DNA of 64,000 nucleotides from Tropicibacter alexandrii (GTDB taxonomy: Bacteria; Pseudomonadota; Alphaproteobacteria; Rhodobacterales; Rhodobacteraceae). The position numbers and the translations under genes are program-made. This document shows, piece by piece, positions 17,821-26,033 of the stretch. A model generated the notes under the pieces. The model was given only the letters and a program-made list of their open reading frames with translations, was not told where the DNA came from and did not search any database. Every line of letters begins with the position of its first letter. Positions within the stretch are counted from its first letter, which is position 1. The stretch lies in the NCBI RefSeq assembly GCF_003667315.2, contig NZ_RCTZ02000026.1:1-64000 (forward strand). The letters are read 5' to 3'.

Positions 17821-18821
17821 TACACCGCTGCCAGCGCGTCGGCCAGACGGTCCGCGCCATGGCGGAACGGATCGACCGTGGGCAGGCCCAGCCGCGCTTC
17901 GACCTCGGCGCAATAGGCCTTTGCCTCGTCCTCGCCCATATGCTGGGTGTTGATCGACACACCCACGACGGTACAGGCCGGGTTGCCAACCTTGGCCAGC
18001 GCCAAGGCCATGTCGTGCACCTCTTCCAGCGTCGGCAGCTTGTATCCCGGCAGCCCGCGCATGTGTGACCGCGTCGGCTCGTGGCACAGGATCAGAGCAT
18101 CCGGTTGCCCACCATGGATCAAGGCCAGCGTCACCCCGGAATAGGACACGTGGAACAGGCTGCCCTGCCCCTCGATGATATCCCAATGGTCGTCATCGTT
18201 GTCGGGCGTCAGCCACTCGATCGACCCGGCCATGAAATCCGCGATCACCGCGTCCAGCGGCACGCCGTCCCCTGTGATCAGGATGCCGGTCTGACCGGTG
18301 GCCCGGAAGGTGCTCTTCATCCCCTTGGCCTGCATGGATTTGTCCAGCGCCAGCGCCGTATACATCTTGCCGACCGAGCAATCGGTGCCCACGGCCAGCA
18401 CCCGCTTGCCGCGGCGCTTTTCGCCATTGGCAATCGGATAATCGACTTCCGGCACGCGCACATCGTGCAGCGACCGCCCGCAGGCCTCGGCGACCGCGAC
18501 CAGATCGGGTTCGTCGCGCAGCAGGTTGTGCAGGCCCGAGGCCAGATCGAACCCTTCCTCAAGCGCCTGCACCAGCACCTTTTTCCACGCCTTGGAAATC
18601 ACCCCGCCACGGTTCGCCACGCCGATCACCAGCGTCTTGGCCCCCGCCGCCTTGGCCTCGGCCAGATCCATGTCGGGCAATTTCAGGTCGGCCTTGCACC
18701 CCTCCATCCGGTACTGGCCGACGCAGTTTTCGGGTCGCCAATCCTTGATCCCCTGCGCCACCTTCGCGGCCAGCGCGTCGGGCGCGTCGCCCAGAAATAG
18801 CAGATAAGGGGTCTCGATCAT
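17820..18821 (-). CDS. dgcN: DUF1611 protein, D-glutamate N-acetyltransferase DgcN-like
   Basis: The 333-residue protein is a full DUF1611 member: an N-terminal Rossmann-like domain (LVIGVANRGGVISKAW), and a P-loop-type C-terminal domain with RVLAVGTDCSVGKMYTALAL, GQTGILITGDGVPLD and the DIIEGQGSLFHVSYSGVTLALIHG segment. DUF1611 proteins of this type have been reported as DgcN, which N-acetylates D-glutamate in marine Proteobacteria. The gene precedes dgcA on the same strand, as in that operon. ATG 18821 was chosen from the MIETPYLLFLGDA start, next to GGAGG. The alternative is a generic NTPase of unknown role. Confidence 0.75.
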   Translation of the reverse strand: MIETPYLLFLGDAPDALAAKVAQGIKDWRPENCVGQYRMEGCKADLKLPDMDLAEAKAAGAKTLVIGVANRGGVISKAWKKVLVQALEEGFDLASGLHNLLRDEPDLVAVAEACGRSLHDVRVPEVDYPIANGEKRRGKRVLAVGTDCSVGKMYTALALDKSMQAKGMKSTFRATGQTGILITGDGVPLDAVIADFMAGSIEWLTPDNDDDHWDIIEGQGSLFHVSYSGVTLALIHGGQPDALILCHEPTRSHMRGLPGYKLPTLEEVHDMALALAKVGNPACTVVGVSINTQHMGEDEAKAYCAEVEARLGLPTVDPFRHGADRLADALAAV

Positions 18822-19072
18822 GGCAGCCTCCGGTGTTGATCCTGATGCCCAAGCTAGGACGATTGCGCGCCAATTCCTTACTTCAAACGCACCAAGCCTG
18901 CGGCGGGTCGCGTAACTTCTTCCAAGATTTGGGCATTTTGCCGAAGGATATTGCAACCCCGGGCAAATTCGCGTCGCGGCAGCGCGGCATGGGATTTTGC
19001 TTGCGCAGCATTCGGCAATTTAATAACCCATTCAGCGACGCAAACGCAATTTCCTTACCCAAGAGGTTCGAC
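18822..19072. promoter_or_regulatory. Divergent dgcN / mcl1 intergenic region
   Basis: This 251-base stretch separates two divergent genes and must hold both promoters. It is locally AT-richer. It contains a TTGCAA palindrome at 18951-18956 and a twice-occurring CAATT(T)CCTTAC string (near 18870 and near 19050). No gene is seen in it. The exact promoter boxes cannot be assigned by eye. Confidence 0.45.
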
Positions 19073-20032
19073 ATGTCCTTCCGCATCCAGCCCGCCGCCC
19101 CGGCCCGCCCCAACCGCTGCCAGCTGTTCGGCCCGGCCTCGAACACCAAGCTGCCGCCGAAGATGGCGCAATCCGCCGCCGACGTGATCAATATCGACCT
19201 CGAGGATTCGGTGGCGCCTTCGGACAAGGACATGGCCCGCAAGCTGGCGATCGAGGCGATCGGCGATATCGACTGGGGCAACAAGACCCTGTCGGTGCGC
19301 ATCAACGGCCTCGACACGCCCTATTGGTATCGCGACGTGGTCGACCTGCTGGAACAGGCCAGCGACCGGCTCGACCAGATCATGATCCCAAAGGTGGGCT
19401 GCGCCGCCGACATCTATGCCGTCGATGCGCTGGTCACCGCCATCGAACGCGCCAAGGGCCGCAGCAAGCCGATCAAGTTCGAGGTCATCATCGAATCCGC
19501 CGCCGGCATCGCCCATGTCGAGGAAATCGCGGCCTCCAGCCCGCGCCTTGAGGCGATGAGCCTTGGCGCTGCCGATTTTGCCGCCAGCATGGGCATGGCG
19601 ACCACCGGCATCGGCGGCACGCAGGAAAACTATTACATGCTGCACGAGGGGCAAAAGCACTGGTCCGATCCGTGGCACTGGGCACAGGCCGCCATCGTCG
19701 CCGCCTGCCGCACCCATGGGGTGCTGCCCGTGGACGGCCCGTTTGGCGATTTCAGCGATGATGACGGGTTCCGCGCACAGGCGCTGCGCTCGGCGACTTT
19801 GGGCATGGTGGGCAAATGGGCGATCCACCCCAAGCAGGTGGCGCTGGCCAACGAGGTCTTCACCCCGACCGAGGCGGCTGTGACGGAAGCGCGCGAGATC
19901 CTCGCCGCGATGGAACAGGCCAAGGCCAATGGCGAGGGTGCGACGGTGTATAAGGGGCGTCTGGTCGACATCGCCTCGATCAAGCAGGCCGAGGTGATCG
20001 TCCGTCAGGCCGAGATGATCGCCGCGTCGTGA
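19073..20032 (+). CDS. mcl1: L-malyl-CoA/beta-methylmalyl-CoA lyase
   Basis: Mcl1 cleaves beta-methylmalyl-CoA to glyoxylate and propionyl-CoA, and malyl-CoA to acetyl-CoA and glyoxylate, in the ethylmalonyl-CoA pathway. The 319-residue protein closely follows the Rhodobacter sphaeroides enzyme as I remember it: MSFRIQPAAPARPNRCQLFG at the start, VINIDLEDSVAPSDKD, FEVIIESAAGIAHVEEIA (Mg-binding Glu) and GKWAIHPKQVALANEVFTP. This CitE/HpcH-fold protein is shared by bacteria lacking isocitrate lyase. ATG 19073 has AAGAGG upstream. It links metabolically to mcd at 27527. Confidence 0.93.
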   Translation: MSFRIQPAAPARPNRCQLFGPASNTKLPPKMAQSAADVINIDLEDSVAPSDKDMARKLAIEAIGDIDWGNKTLSVRINGLDTPYWYRDVVDLLEQASDRLDQIMIPKVGCAADIYAVDALVTAIERAKGRSKPIKFEVIIESAAGIAHVEEIAASSPRLEAMSLGAADFAASMGMATTGIGGTQENYYMLHEGQKHWSDPWHWAQAAIVAACRTHGVLPVDGPFGDFSDDDGFRAQALRSATLGMVGKWAIHPKQVALANEVFTPTEAAVTEAREILAAMEQAKANGEGATVYKGRLVDIASIKQAEVIVRQAEMIAAS

Positions 20033-20042
20033 TCCCGAAGCG

Positions 20043-20063
20043 GGCCGGGGCGCGCCCCCGGCC
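20043..20063. terminator. GC-rich hairpin between mcl1 and the Lrp gene
   Basis: GGCCGGGG pairs with CCCCGGCC around a five-base loop. It sits between convergent stop codons (20032 and 20063). There is no T run on the plus strand, so termination strength is uncertain. Confidence 0.5.
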
Positions 20064-20515
20064 TAAGCCCGCTCGTCCTTGGGCGAGCCCATGACGACAT
20101 AGGTCGTCAACGTGTTGACCTGCGGCAAGCTGCCGAGAATCTCGGTGTGGAAATGCTTGTAGGCGGCGAGGTCGGCGGCCTCGACCCGCAGCAGGTATTC
20201 CACCGCCCCGGTGATGTTGTGGCATTCGCGCACTTGCGGGGCAGCGCGCATCGCTCGCTCGAACGCCTCTTGCGCGGGCTTGGTGTGCTGGTTCAGGCCC
20301 ACGGTGATATAGGCGGTAAAGGCCTTGCCGGTCTTTTCGCCCGACAGCACCGCGCGGTAGCCCTTGATCACCCCGGTCCGTTCCAACGCCTGCACCCGGC
20401 GCAGGCAGGCCGAGGGCGACAGTCCGACGATCTCGGACAGGGCGAGATTCGACAAACGCCCGTCGCGGGACAATGCGCGCAATATTCGGTGATCTATGTC
20501 ATCCAGATCAGTCAT
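20063..20515 (-). CDS. Lrp/AsnC-family transcriptional regulator
   Basis: The 150-residue protein has an N-terminal helix-turn-helix (DIDHRILRALSRDGRLSNLALSEIVGLSPSACLRRVQALE) and a C-terminal RAM domain that binds small effectors, usually amino acids (TGKAFTAYITVGLNQH to VNTLTTYVVMG). It is divergent from a LysE exporter, so the likely circuit is amino-acid-responsive control of export. The ATG at 20515 starts the standard MTDLDDIDHRIL motif; upstream in-frame reading lies inside the LysE gene on the other strand and was ignored. Confidence 0.93.
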   Translation of the reverse strand: MTDLDDIDHRILRALSRDGRLSNLALSEIVGLSPSACLRRVQALERTGVIKGYRAVLSGEKTGKAFTAYITVGLNQHTKPAQEAFERAMRAAPQVRECHNITGAVEYLLRVEAADLAAYKHFHTEILGSLPQVNTLTTYVVMGSPKDERA

Positions 20516-20587
20516 AGATTGCAGGATATTCCGCCAAACGCCGCAATTTGCAACAAACAAGCGCACAACCTGCGCAATCATTGCGGC
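20516..20587. promoter_or_regulatory. Lrp / LysE divergent control region
   Basis: The 72-base gap between the two start codons carries an AT-rich CAATTTGCAAC dyad near 20545-20554 (TTGCAA at 20548-20553) and GCGCACAACCTGCGC at about 20562-20576. Both are candidate Lrp-type operator elements overlapping both promoters. Assignment is by position and symmetry only. Confidence 0.45.
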
Positions 20588-21178
20588 ATGACACAGGATT
20601 TGTTCATCGCGTTGGCGACCTTTTGTGCTGTCGGGCTGTTCACGCCGGGCCCCAACAACATGCTGCTCATGAGTTCGGGCGCGAATTTCGGCCTGCGCCG
20701 GACCCTGCCGCATATGGCGGGGGTCGCGGTGGGCTTTCCGATCATGATCGTGCCGGTGGGGCTGGGCGCGATGCAGCTGTTCGACATGGTTCCGGCAACC
20801 TACACGGTGCTCAAGATCGCGTCGGTCGCCTACCTGTCCTACTTGGCATGGAAGATCGCCCATGCGGCGGCACCCGAAGCCAAGGCGGGCGCGCGCCCCA
20901 TGACCTTCGTGCAGGCGCTGGCCTTTCAGTGGGTCAACCCCAAGGGCTGGTCGATGGCGCTGGGGGCGATCACGCTCTATGCCGCCAGTCGCGATATCGG
21001 CTCCATCCTGTGGATTTCGGCGATGTTTCTTGTCATCGGCTCCGTCTCGGCGGTGACATGGACGGGGTTCGGCACGTCGCTGCGGCGACTGCTCAGCGAT
21101 GGCCGCAGACTGCGCCTGTTCAACTGGACGATGGCCAGCCTGCTGGTCGCGTCGATGCTGCCGGTGCTGTGGAGCTGA
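20588..21178 (+). CDS. LysE-family amino acid exporter
   Basis: This inner-membrane translocator probably exports an amino acid or analogue. The 196-residue protein has about six hydrophobic helices and the family start [27 protein letters not shown], which contains the conserved [18 protein letters not shown] is another LysE/RhtB signature. ATG 20588 follows directly on the divergent control region. Its gene pairs with the Lrp regulator, the arrangement seen for many LysE exporters. The specific substrate cannot be read from sequence. Confidence 0.92.
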   Translation: MTQDLFIALATFCAVGLFTPGPNNMLLMSSGANFGLRRTLPHMAGVAVGFPIMIVPVGLGAMQLFDMVPATYTVLKIASVAYLSYLAWKIAHAAAPEAKAGARPMTFVQALAFQWVNPKGWSMALGAITLYAASRDIGSILWISAMFLVIGSVSAVTWTGFGTSLRRLLSDGRRLRLFNWTMASLLVASMLPVLWS

Positions 21179-21240
21179 TCGCCGATATTGCATTCGGGCG
21201 CTTGCCCCGCCATATAGCGCCAGACTGCAAGGAGGCCGTA

Positions 21241-22203
21241 ATGACCCATTACCTCGACTTCGAGAAGCCGCTGGCCGAGATCGAAGGCAAAGCCGAAGAG
21301 CTGCGCGCCTTGGCGCGGGACAACGAAGGGATGGACGTTGCGTCCGAGGCCGCCGCGCTGGATGCCAAGGCGCAAGCCATGCTCAAGGACCTCTATGGCA
21401 AGCTGACGCCGTGGCGCAAATGCCAGGTCGCGCGGCACCCGGAGCGCCCGCATTGCAAGGATTACATCGAGGCCCTGTTCACCGAATACATGCCGCTGGC
21501 CGGAGACCGGAACTTTGCCGATGACCACGCGGTGATGGGCGGCACGGCGCGGTTCAACGACATGCCGGTCGTGGTGATCGGCCACGAAAAGGGCAATGAC
21601 ACCCAGTCGCGGCTCGACCGGAATTTCGGCATGGCCCGCCCCGAGGGCTATCGCAAGGCGGTGCGCCTGATGGAGATGGCCGACAAGTTCGGCCTGCCGG
21701 TGATCACCCTGATCGACACGCCCGGCGCCTATCCCGGCAAGGGCGCCGAGGAACGCGGGCAGAGCGAGGCGATTGCGCGCTCGACCGAGAAGTGCCTGCA
21801 GATCGGCGTGCCGCTGGTCTCTGTGGTGATCGGCGAGGGCGGATCGGGCGGGGCCGTGGCCTTTGCCACGGCGAACCGCGTCGCGATGCTGGAGCATTCG
21901 GTCTATTCGGTGATCTCGCCCGAGGGCTGCGCCTCGATCCTGTGGAAGGACAGCGACAAGATGCGCGAGGCCGCCGAGGCGCTGCGCCTGACCGCGCAGG
22001 ACCTGATCAAGCTGGGCGTGGCCGACCGGGTGATTCCCGAACCGCTGGGCGGCGCACATCGCGACCGCGCGGTGGTGATCGCGAATGTCGGCAAGGCGAT
22101 TGCCGGGATGCTCGAAGAGATGGACGGCCACAAGGCGAAGGACCTGATCCGCGCGCGCCGCCAGAAATTCCTGTCGATGGGGTCGAAGGGGTTGGCAGCG
22201 TAA
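21241..22203 (+). CDS. accA: Acetyl-CoA carboxylase carboxyltransferase subunit alpha
   Basis: AccA forms, with AccD, the carboxyltransferase that makes malonyl-CoA for fatty acid synthesis. The 320-residue protein starts [21 protein letters not shown], followed by [20 protein letters not shown]. The crotonase-fold core shows [48 protein letters not shown], and [15 protein letters not shown]. Length and order match the family throughout. It is preceded by CAAGGAGG and stands alone. Confidence 0.98.
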   Translation: MTHYLDFEKPLAEIEGKAEELRALARDNEGMDVASEAAALDAKAQAMLKDLYGKLTPWRKCQVARHPERPHCKDYIEALFTEYMPLAGDRNFADDHAVMGGTARFNDMPVVVIGHEKGNDTQSRLDRNFGMARPEGYRKAVRLMEMADKFGLPVITLIDTPGAYPGKGAEERGQSEAIARSTEKCLQIGVPLVSVVIGEGGSGGAVAFATANRVAMLEHSVYSVISPEGCASILWKDSDKMREAAEALRLTAQDLIKLGVADRVIPEPLGGAHRDRAVVIANVGKAIAGMLEEMDGHKAKDLIRARRQKFLSMGSKGLAA

Positions 22204-22236
22204 CGCCGCCGGTGCTTGGCCAAGGGTTGGGAAAAC

Positions 22237-22300
22237 GGGGGCTCTGCCCCCGCCCGTTCCGGGCTCCCCCGAGGTATTTCTGGACCAGAGAAGCAAGGGG
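22237..22300 (+). repeat. GC-rich terminator-like dispersed repeat, copy 2
   Basis: GGGGGCTCTGCCCCCGCCC forms a strong hairpin, then CGGGCTCCCCCGAGGTATTTC and the tail CCAGAGAAGCAAGGGG. It is the same element as at 13766-13826 with a few substitutions. It follows accA and probably terminates it. Confidence 0.75.
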
Positions 22301-22327
22301 CGCGCTTTTGGCCCCGCGATTGCCGGG

Positions 22328-22891
22328 CTAGAGCAAGCCGTCGAGCCCGAGCGACGCGATCAGTTCGTAATAGGCAAAGACGATCAGCGCGAAGAAGGCG
22401 ATCATGATCAGCTCGTGCTTGAACTGGTGCGAATGGAAGAAGTCGCGGTCACGGTGATGCAGCACGTCCATCAGCTCGTCGCCGAATTTCACCGACAGGA
22501 ACGTACCTGCGCCGGACAGGACGATTACCGCCCAATAGGGCCAAGGCTGGGTCAGGATCTGTCCGAACAGCCGGGTCAGCAGGGTCGTGTCGTAATAGCC
22601 CGGGGCGAGCAGCAGCGTTGCGATGTTGATGGCACCGGCCAGCGCCCAGACCACGAGTTCGGACACGACCATGCGGATGCCGAACAGCAGCCGGAGCGGG
22701 AAATCCAGCAGGAAGCCCGCATCGGCGATGGGCGTGCACAGCACGAAAAAGCTCCAGGTCAGGGCGGCGGTGACCGCGCCGGTGGCGGCGTCGAAGCGCA
22801 GCCAGAGATAGACGAAATAGCCGAGCAGCAGCGCCAGAAGCGCGAGGAATTTCAGCAGGACCTGGCGGCGGGGGGATGTCGATGCGGCCAC
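22328..22891 (-). CDS. Uncharacterised multi-pass membrane protein
   Basis: The 187-residue product has about five hydrophobic helices (starting near residues 12, 35, 65, 110 and 162 by eye). The hydrophilic segment KFGDELMDVLHHRDRDFFHSHQFKHE near the C-terminus is rich in His and Asp. I do not recognise a named family. The start is GTG at 22891, four bases after the stop of the upstream gene and behind GGAG, so the two genes are likely translated together. The GntR gene further upstream completes a probable three-gene unit. Confidence 0.68.
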   Translation of the reverse strand: MAASTSPRRQVLLKFLALLALLLGYFVYLWLRFDAATGAVTAALTWSFFVLCTPIADAGFLLDFPLRLLFGIRMVVSELVVWALAGAINIATLLLAPGYYDTTLLTRLFGQILTQPWPYWAVIVLSGAGTFLSVKFGDELMDVLHHRDRDFFHSHQFKHELIMIAFFALIVFAYYELIASLGLDGLL

Positions 22892-22895
22892 GGGA

Positions 22896-23498
22896 TCAGC
22901 TCCAATCCAGCACGATGACGAACAGATCGCTCTGGGGATCGCACAGCAGGGCTGCGTCGCAATCACCCGGACCGAAGGATGTGGTGTCCAGCGCGCCCAG
23001 ATAGACGAGGTGCCGGGTCTTGTCGGTCTGCACGTCCGGGTCGGCGCCCCAATTGGCATTGGGCCAGCTGCGCGGCCAGCCCTCGGGCAGGGTGGCCTCG
23101 GCGTCGGCCGGATCCACATTGATCGACAGGGCAGGAACATGCGCTGTTTCCAGCAAGTCCCCGGCGGCGATCTCGCCCGCGCGGTATTGCGCCCGGCGAT
23201 CGCCTAGATAGGGCGCCCTGTAGGGGGTCTGCTCCGGCACGACCTTGCCTGACAGCTCGACAAGGCAGGTCAACCGGCCCTGCGGGTCGCGCCGAAACGG
23301 GAACCAGTCTGCGGGCCAGTCCGGGTCGTCATGCGCCACCGGCAGCCCCTCGGGATCATAGCGTGGGCGCAGCCACCAGACGGGCCCGACCCCGCCGGGC
23401 AGAAGGCTGCCCAGATCGACCCCGCCCAACGGCACGAAGAACTGACCGCTGCCATCGGCGAAAACGCTTGTCGGATCGGCGAAGAAGGTCCATGTCAT
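22896..23498 (-). CDS. Uncharacterised soluble protein, 200 aa
   Basis: The protein is acidic and rich in Trp, Pro and Asp (DPDWPADWFPFRRDPQG; NANWGADPDVQ), with no signal peptide or helix bundle visible. I do not recognise the family. The C-terminal QSDLFVIVLDWS is followed at once by the membrane-protein gene. ATG 23498 gives MTWTFFADPTSVFADGSGQF. It is 28 bases downstream of the GntR gene on the same strand. Function is unknown. Confidence 0.65.
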   Translation of the reverse strand: MTWTFFADPTSVFADGSGQFFVPLGGVDLGSLLPGGVGPVWWLRPRYDPEGLPVAHDDPDWPADWFPFRRDPQGRLTCLVELSGKVVPEQTPYRAPYLGDRRAQYRAGEIAAGDLLETAHVPALSINVDPADAEATLPEGWPRSWPNANWGADPDVQTDKTRHLVYLGALDTTSFGPGDCDAALLCDPQSDLFVIVLDWS

Positions 23499-23526
23499 CG
23501 GGCGCCTCGTGTTGATCGTTTCGGGA

Positions 23527-24177
23527 CTATTGCCGATCCGCCAGCATCTTCAAGCCTTGCGTCACGTCCGAGCGCACGGCAAGGCGAAGGCCGGGCTCGT
23601 CCCCGGCTTTGAGCGCAGCGATGATCAGACGGTGATACTGGGGCGCTTCGGTGCGGCGCAGGCGGCCATAGAGCGCGCGCATGGTCGGCCCCAATTGCAG
23701 CCAGACGGTTTCGCACATGGCCAGCATGGCGGGCGCTTGGGCGCGCAGGTACAGCGTCCGGTGGAATTCCAGATTGGTGCGGATATAGCCCACCGCATCG
23801 CGATTGCTGACCACGTCGGCGATGCCGGAATTGATCGTCTGCAGACGCTCGATCAACGCGATATGCGCCCGGGGCAGCGCGCGCGAGGCCAGTTCGACCT
23901 CGAGCAGCGCCCGCAAGGCGGCCAGTTCCTCGATCCGCTCGTTGCTGAGTTCGGGGGTCGAGACCCGCCCCGAGGACGACATCTGCAACGCGCCTTCGGC
24001 GACGAGGCGCTGCACCGCCTCGCGCGCGGGCGTCATCGAGACCTCGAATTCCTTGCCCAGACCGCGCAGGGTCAAAGGCTGACCGGGCGCGATCTGGCCA
24101 TGCATGATGCGGGTGCGCAGCCCGCGATAGACGCGGTCATGGGCAGAGGCGGTTTCTGGCTTGGTCACAGGCTGCAT
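23527..24177 (-). CDS. GntR-family (FadR/FCD subgroup) transcriptional regulator
   Basis: The 216-residue protein has an N-terminal winged helix-turn-helix (HDRVYRGLRTRIMHGQIAPGQPLTLRGLGKEFEVSMTPAREAVQRLVAEGAL) and a helical FCD ligand-binding domain (IEELAALRALLEVELASRAL; FHRTLYLRA with the metal-binding Asp/His pattern). Members sense small carboxylates. It heads a run of two unknown genes on the same strand and is divergent from the J-domain gene. ATG 24177 was chosen because earlier in-frame sequence lacks a ribosome site. Confidence 0.9.
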   Translation of the reverse strand: MQPVTKPETASAHDRVYRGLRTRIMHGQIAPGQPLTLRGLGKEFEVSMTPAREAVQRLVAEGALQMSSSGRVSTPELSNERIEELAALRALLEVELASRALPRAHIALIERLQTINSGIADVVSNRDAVGYIRTNLEFHRTLYLRAQAPAMLAMCETVWLQLGPTMRALYGRLRRTEAPQYHRLIIAALKAGDEPGLRLAVRSDVTQGLKMLADRQ

Positions 24178-24370
24178 GCGGCTTTTGTGATCACGCCACC
24201 GGGCGCCGTCAAGCGCCTTCGGCGCGCCGCACAATCGCCAAGGTGCCGTTAACTTTATGGCAAGAATGCGGCTATGCGGCGAGATTGTGACAAGTTATCT
24301 TCAAATTCGACAACATTGCGGCGATCCAAGGGGGCTCGGAGCGGCGCATCATCAGACAGAGGATTGCGAC
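24178..24370. other. Gene-free divergent spacer
   Basis: This 193-base spacer separates the GntR gene from the J-domain gene. It includes AT-rich stretches (GTTAACTTTATGGC near 24250; GACAAGTTATCTTCAAATTCGAC near 24287-24309) that could hold promoters. I see no gene or strong repeat in it. Confidence 0.4.
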
Positions 24371-24847
24371 ATGACCCGGACCGTGCCCCAAGACGCCTAT
24401 GAGATCCTCGGCGTTCTTCCCACCGACGATTTCGCCACGATCCGCAACGCGTGGTTGCAGCAGGTCCGCCGCCATCACCCCGATCTGAACCCTGACGACG
24501 TGGCCGCTGCGACGGCGCGGCTGGCGGCCCTGAACGACGCCTATGATGCGCTGGTCTGGCACAAGAAGATGAGCGACGAGGAGTTCGCGGCCCAAAAGGC
24601 ACGGGACCGCCGCCGCGCAGAGGCCGAACGCCGCGCCGAGAAGGCCCGCCGCGAGGCCGAGGCGCGTGCTGCGGAGACCCGCGCCGCCGCCCGGCGGGCA
24701 GAGGCAGCACGCGCCCGCCGCGCCGAGATGGTGCGTCGCGCCCGCGTCGAGACCGACCCAGCGCCCAAACCGCGCGTGGCCATCCATTTCGACGCCGCGC
24801 GCGAGATCTTTGACATGCGCGCGCCCAAGACCCTGCGCTGCGCCTGA
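24371..24847 (+). CDS. Small J-domain protein with charged helical tail
   Basis: Residues 8-62 form a J domain (DAYEILGVLPTDDFATIRNAWLQQ, then the HPD tripeptide in RRHHPDLNPDD, then LAALNDAYDALVW), the module that stimulates Hsp70 ATPase. Beyond it, about 75-125 is an uninterrupted Arg/Ala/Glu helix (ARDRRRAEAERRAEKARREA and so on), followed by a short conserved-looking tail. There is no G/F, zinc-finger or C-terminal substrate domain, so it is not DnaJ itself but a class III-type co-chaperone. Total 158 residues. It ends against a palindromic terminator. Confidence 0.85.
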   Translation: MTRTVPQDAYEILGVLPTDDFATIRNAWLQQVRRHHPDLNPDDVAAATARLAALNDAYDALVWHKKMSDEEFAAQKARDRRRAEAERRAEKARREAEARAAETRAAARRAEAARARRAEMVRRARVETDPAPKPRVAIHFDAAREIFDMRAPKTLRCA

Positions 24848-24848
24848 A

Positions 24849-24874
24849 GTAGGATGGGTGATCACCCATCCTAC
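24849..24874. terminator. GTAGGATGGGT palindrome between convergent genes, copy 2
   Basis: A perfect 26-base palindrome with half-site GTAGGATGGGTGA, lying two bases after the J-domain stop and six before the stop of the convergent metallohydrolase gene. It shares its 11-base outer arm with 15019-15044. Confidence 0.82.
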
Positions 24875-24880
24875 CTTGGC

Positions 24881-25570
24881 TCACTCGAACCGGTACCGGT
24901 GCAATTCGTGCCCATGCTTGCGCAGCCACGCACGCGCCGGTTTCCAATCGCCGTACAGATGCGTGACCTGCGCCCAGAACGCGTCGGAATGGTTCATCTC
25001 GGCCAGATGCGCCACCTCGTGCGCGGCCACGTAATCCAGCACCTCTGGCCAGGCCAGGATCAGACGCCAGGAATACATCAGCCCGCCATCATGCGTGCAC
25101 GACCCCCAGCGCGACCGCGTGTCCCGCAACGTGATCCGGTCATAGCCCCGCCCCAAACGCGAAGCGTAGCGGTCCGAGGCGCTGGCGAGCCGGTCGCGGG
25201 CCAGCGTCTTGAGCCAGCCTTGCACACGCGCCGCCACGCGGTCCTCGGGTCCCGGCACCAGCAGCCGGTCGCCCTCGATGCGCAGGCTGCGCCCCTCCCC
25301 CGGCGCGATCCGCAGCGGCACGCCCTCGACCGGCAGCACCGCGCCGATCCCGACGGTCACGCTTTGGCCCTGCTTGGCGACATGGCCGCGCAGCCAGTCT
25401 TCCTTGGCGCGCACGAAGGCCTCGCCCTCGCGCGCGGGCACGGTTTTGGGCAAGGTCAGGGTTACGCGACCATCTAGCGCGGACACGCGCAGCGACAGGC
25501 GCCGGGCCCGCGCCGACCGTTTGACCACGACCTCGATCGGAGGGTTGCCCCCCAGTATGATATGCCCCAT
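24881..25570 (-). CDS. YgjP-like metal-dependent hydrolase (M48 family, DUF45)
   Basis: The 229-residue protein is a YgjP/WLM-like zinc metallopeptidase. The zinc site is HEVAH at 184-188, with a further His in EMNHSDAFW (194). The upstream signature RDTRSRWGSCTHDGGLMYSWRLILAWPEVLDYV matches the family. Substrate is unknown; E. coli YgjP has been linked to nucleotide metabolism, which I cannot confirm here. It is convergent with the J-domain gene and divergent from the TIGR02300 gene. Confidence 0.9.
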   Translation of the reverse strand: MGHIILGGNPPIEVVVKRSARARRLSLRVSALDGRVTLTLPKTVPAREGEAFVRAKEDWLRGHVAKQGQSVTVGIGAVLPVEGVPLRIAPGEGRSLRIEGDRLLVPGPEDRVAARVQGWLKTLARDRLASASDRYASRLGRGYDRITLRDTRSRWGSCTHDGGLMYSWRLILAWPEVLDYVAAHEVAHLAEMNHSDAFWAQVTHLYGDWKPARAWLRKHGHELHRYRFE

Positions 25571-25674
25571 ATGCCCCTTGCCCGCCCAGTCCGCACCAAA
25601 GCCTTTGACAGTCGATCCCTGTTATGGCATGGGGCGCGGATTGTCGACATGACCACGAGTTAAAGGGGACACCC

Positions 25675-25992
25675 ATGCCCAAGGAAGAATGGGGCACGAA
25701 GCGCGTCTGCCCGACCACCGGCAAGCGTTTCTATGACCTGAACCGCGACCCGATCGTCAGCCCGTATACCGGTGAGGTCGTGAACCTCGAAACCGGCAAG
25801 CGCAGCATGATCGCCGCCGACGCCGCCGACAAGGCGAACCCGAAGAACCAGAAGGACGACGAAGAGGTCGATCTGCTGGATGATGACGATGTCGATGTCG
25901 ACCTGGACGATGATGATGTCTTGGAAGACGAAGACGATGACAATGTCTCGCTCGACGACATCGCCGACGTGGCGGGCGACGACGAAGACTGA
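25675..25992 (+). CDS. FYDLN-acid domain protein (TIGR02300 family)
   Basis: The 105-residue protein begins MPKEEWGTKRVCPTTGKRFYDLNRDPIVSPYTGE, the defining segment of this small alphaproteobacterial family, and ends in a long Asp/Glu tract (about 62-105). The single Cys-containing head resembles a zinc-ribbon-like patch but has too few cysteines to bind zinc alone. Function is unknown. AAAGGGG precedes the ATG at 25675. A hairpin follows the stop. Confidence 0.92.
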   Translation: MPKEEWGTKRVCPTTGKRFYDLNRDPIVSPYTGEVVNLETGKRSMIAADAADKANPKNQKDDEEVDLLDDDDVDVDLDDDDVLEDEDDDNVSLDDIADVAGDDED

Positions 25993-25999
25993 TCTTTCG

Positions 26000-26033
26000 C
26001 GGCTGGCGTTTCCCCGGAAATGCCAGCCGTTTC
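26000..26033 (+). terminator. Terminator after the TIGR02300 gene
   Basis: CGGCTGGC...TTTCC pairs with GGAAA...GCCAGCCG (one G-T site) around a short loop and is followed by TTTC. It starts eight bases after the stop. Confidence 0.65.
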
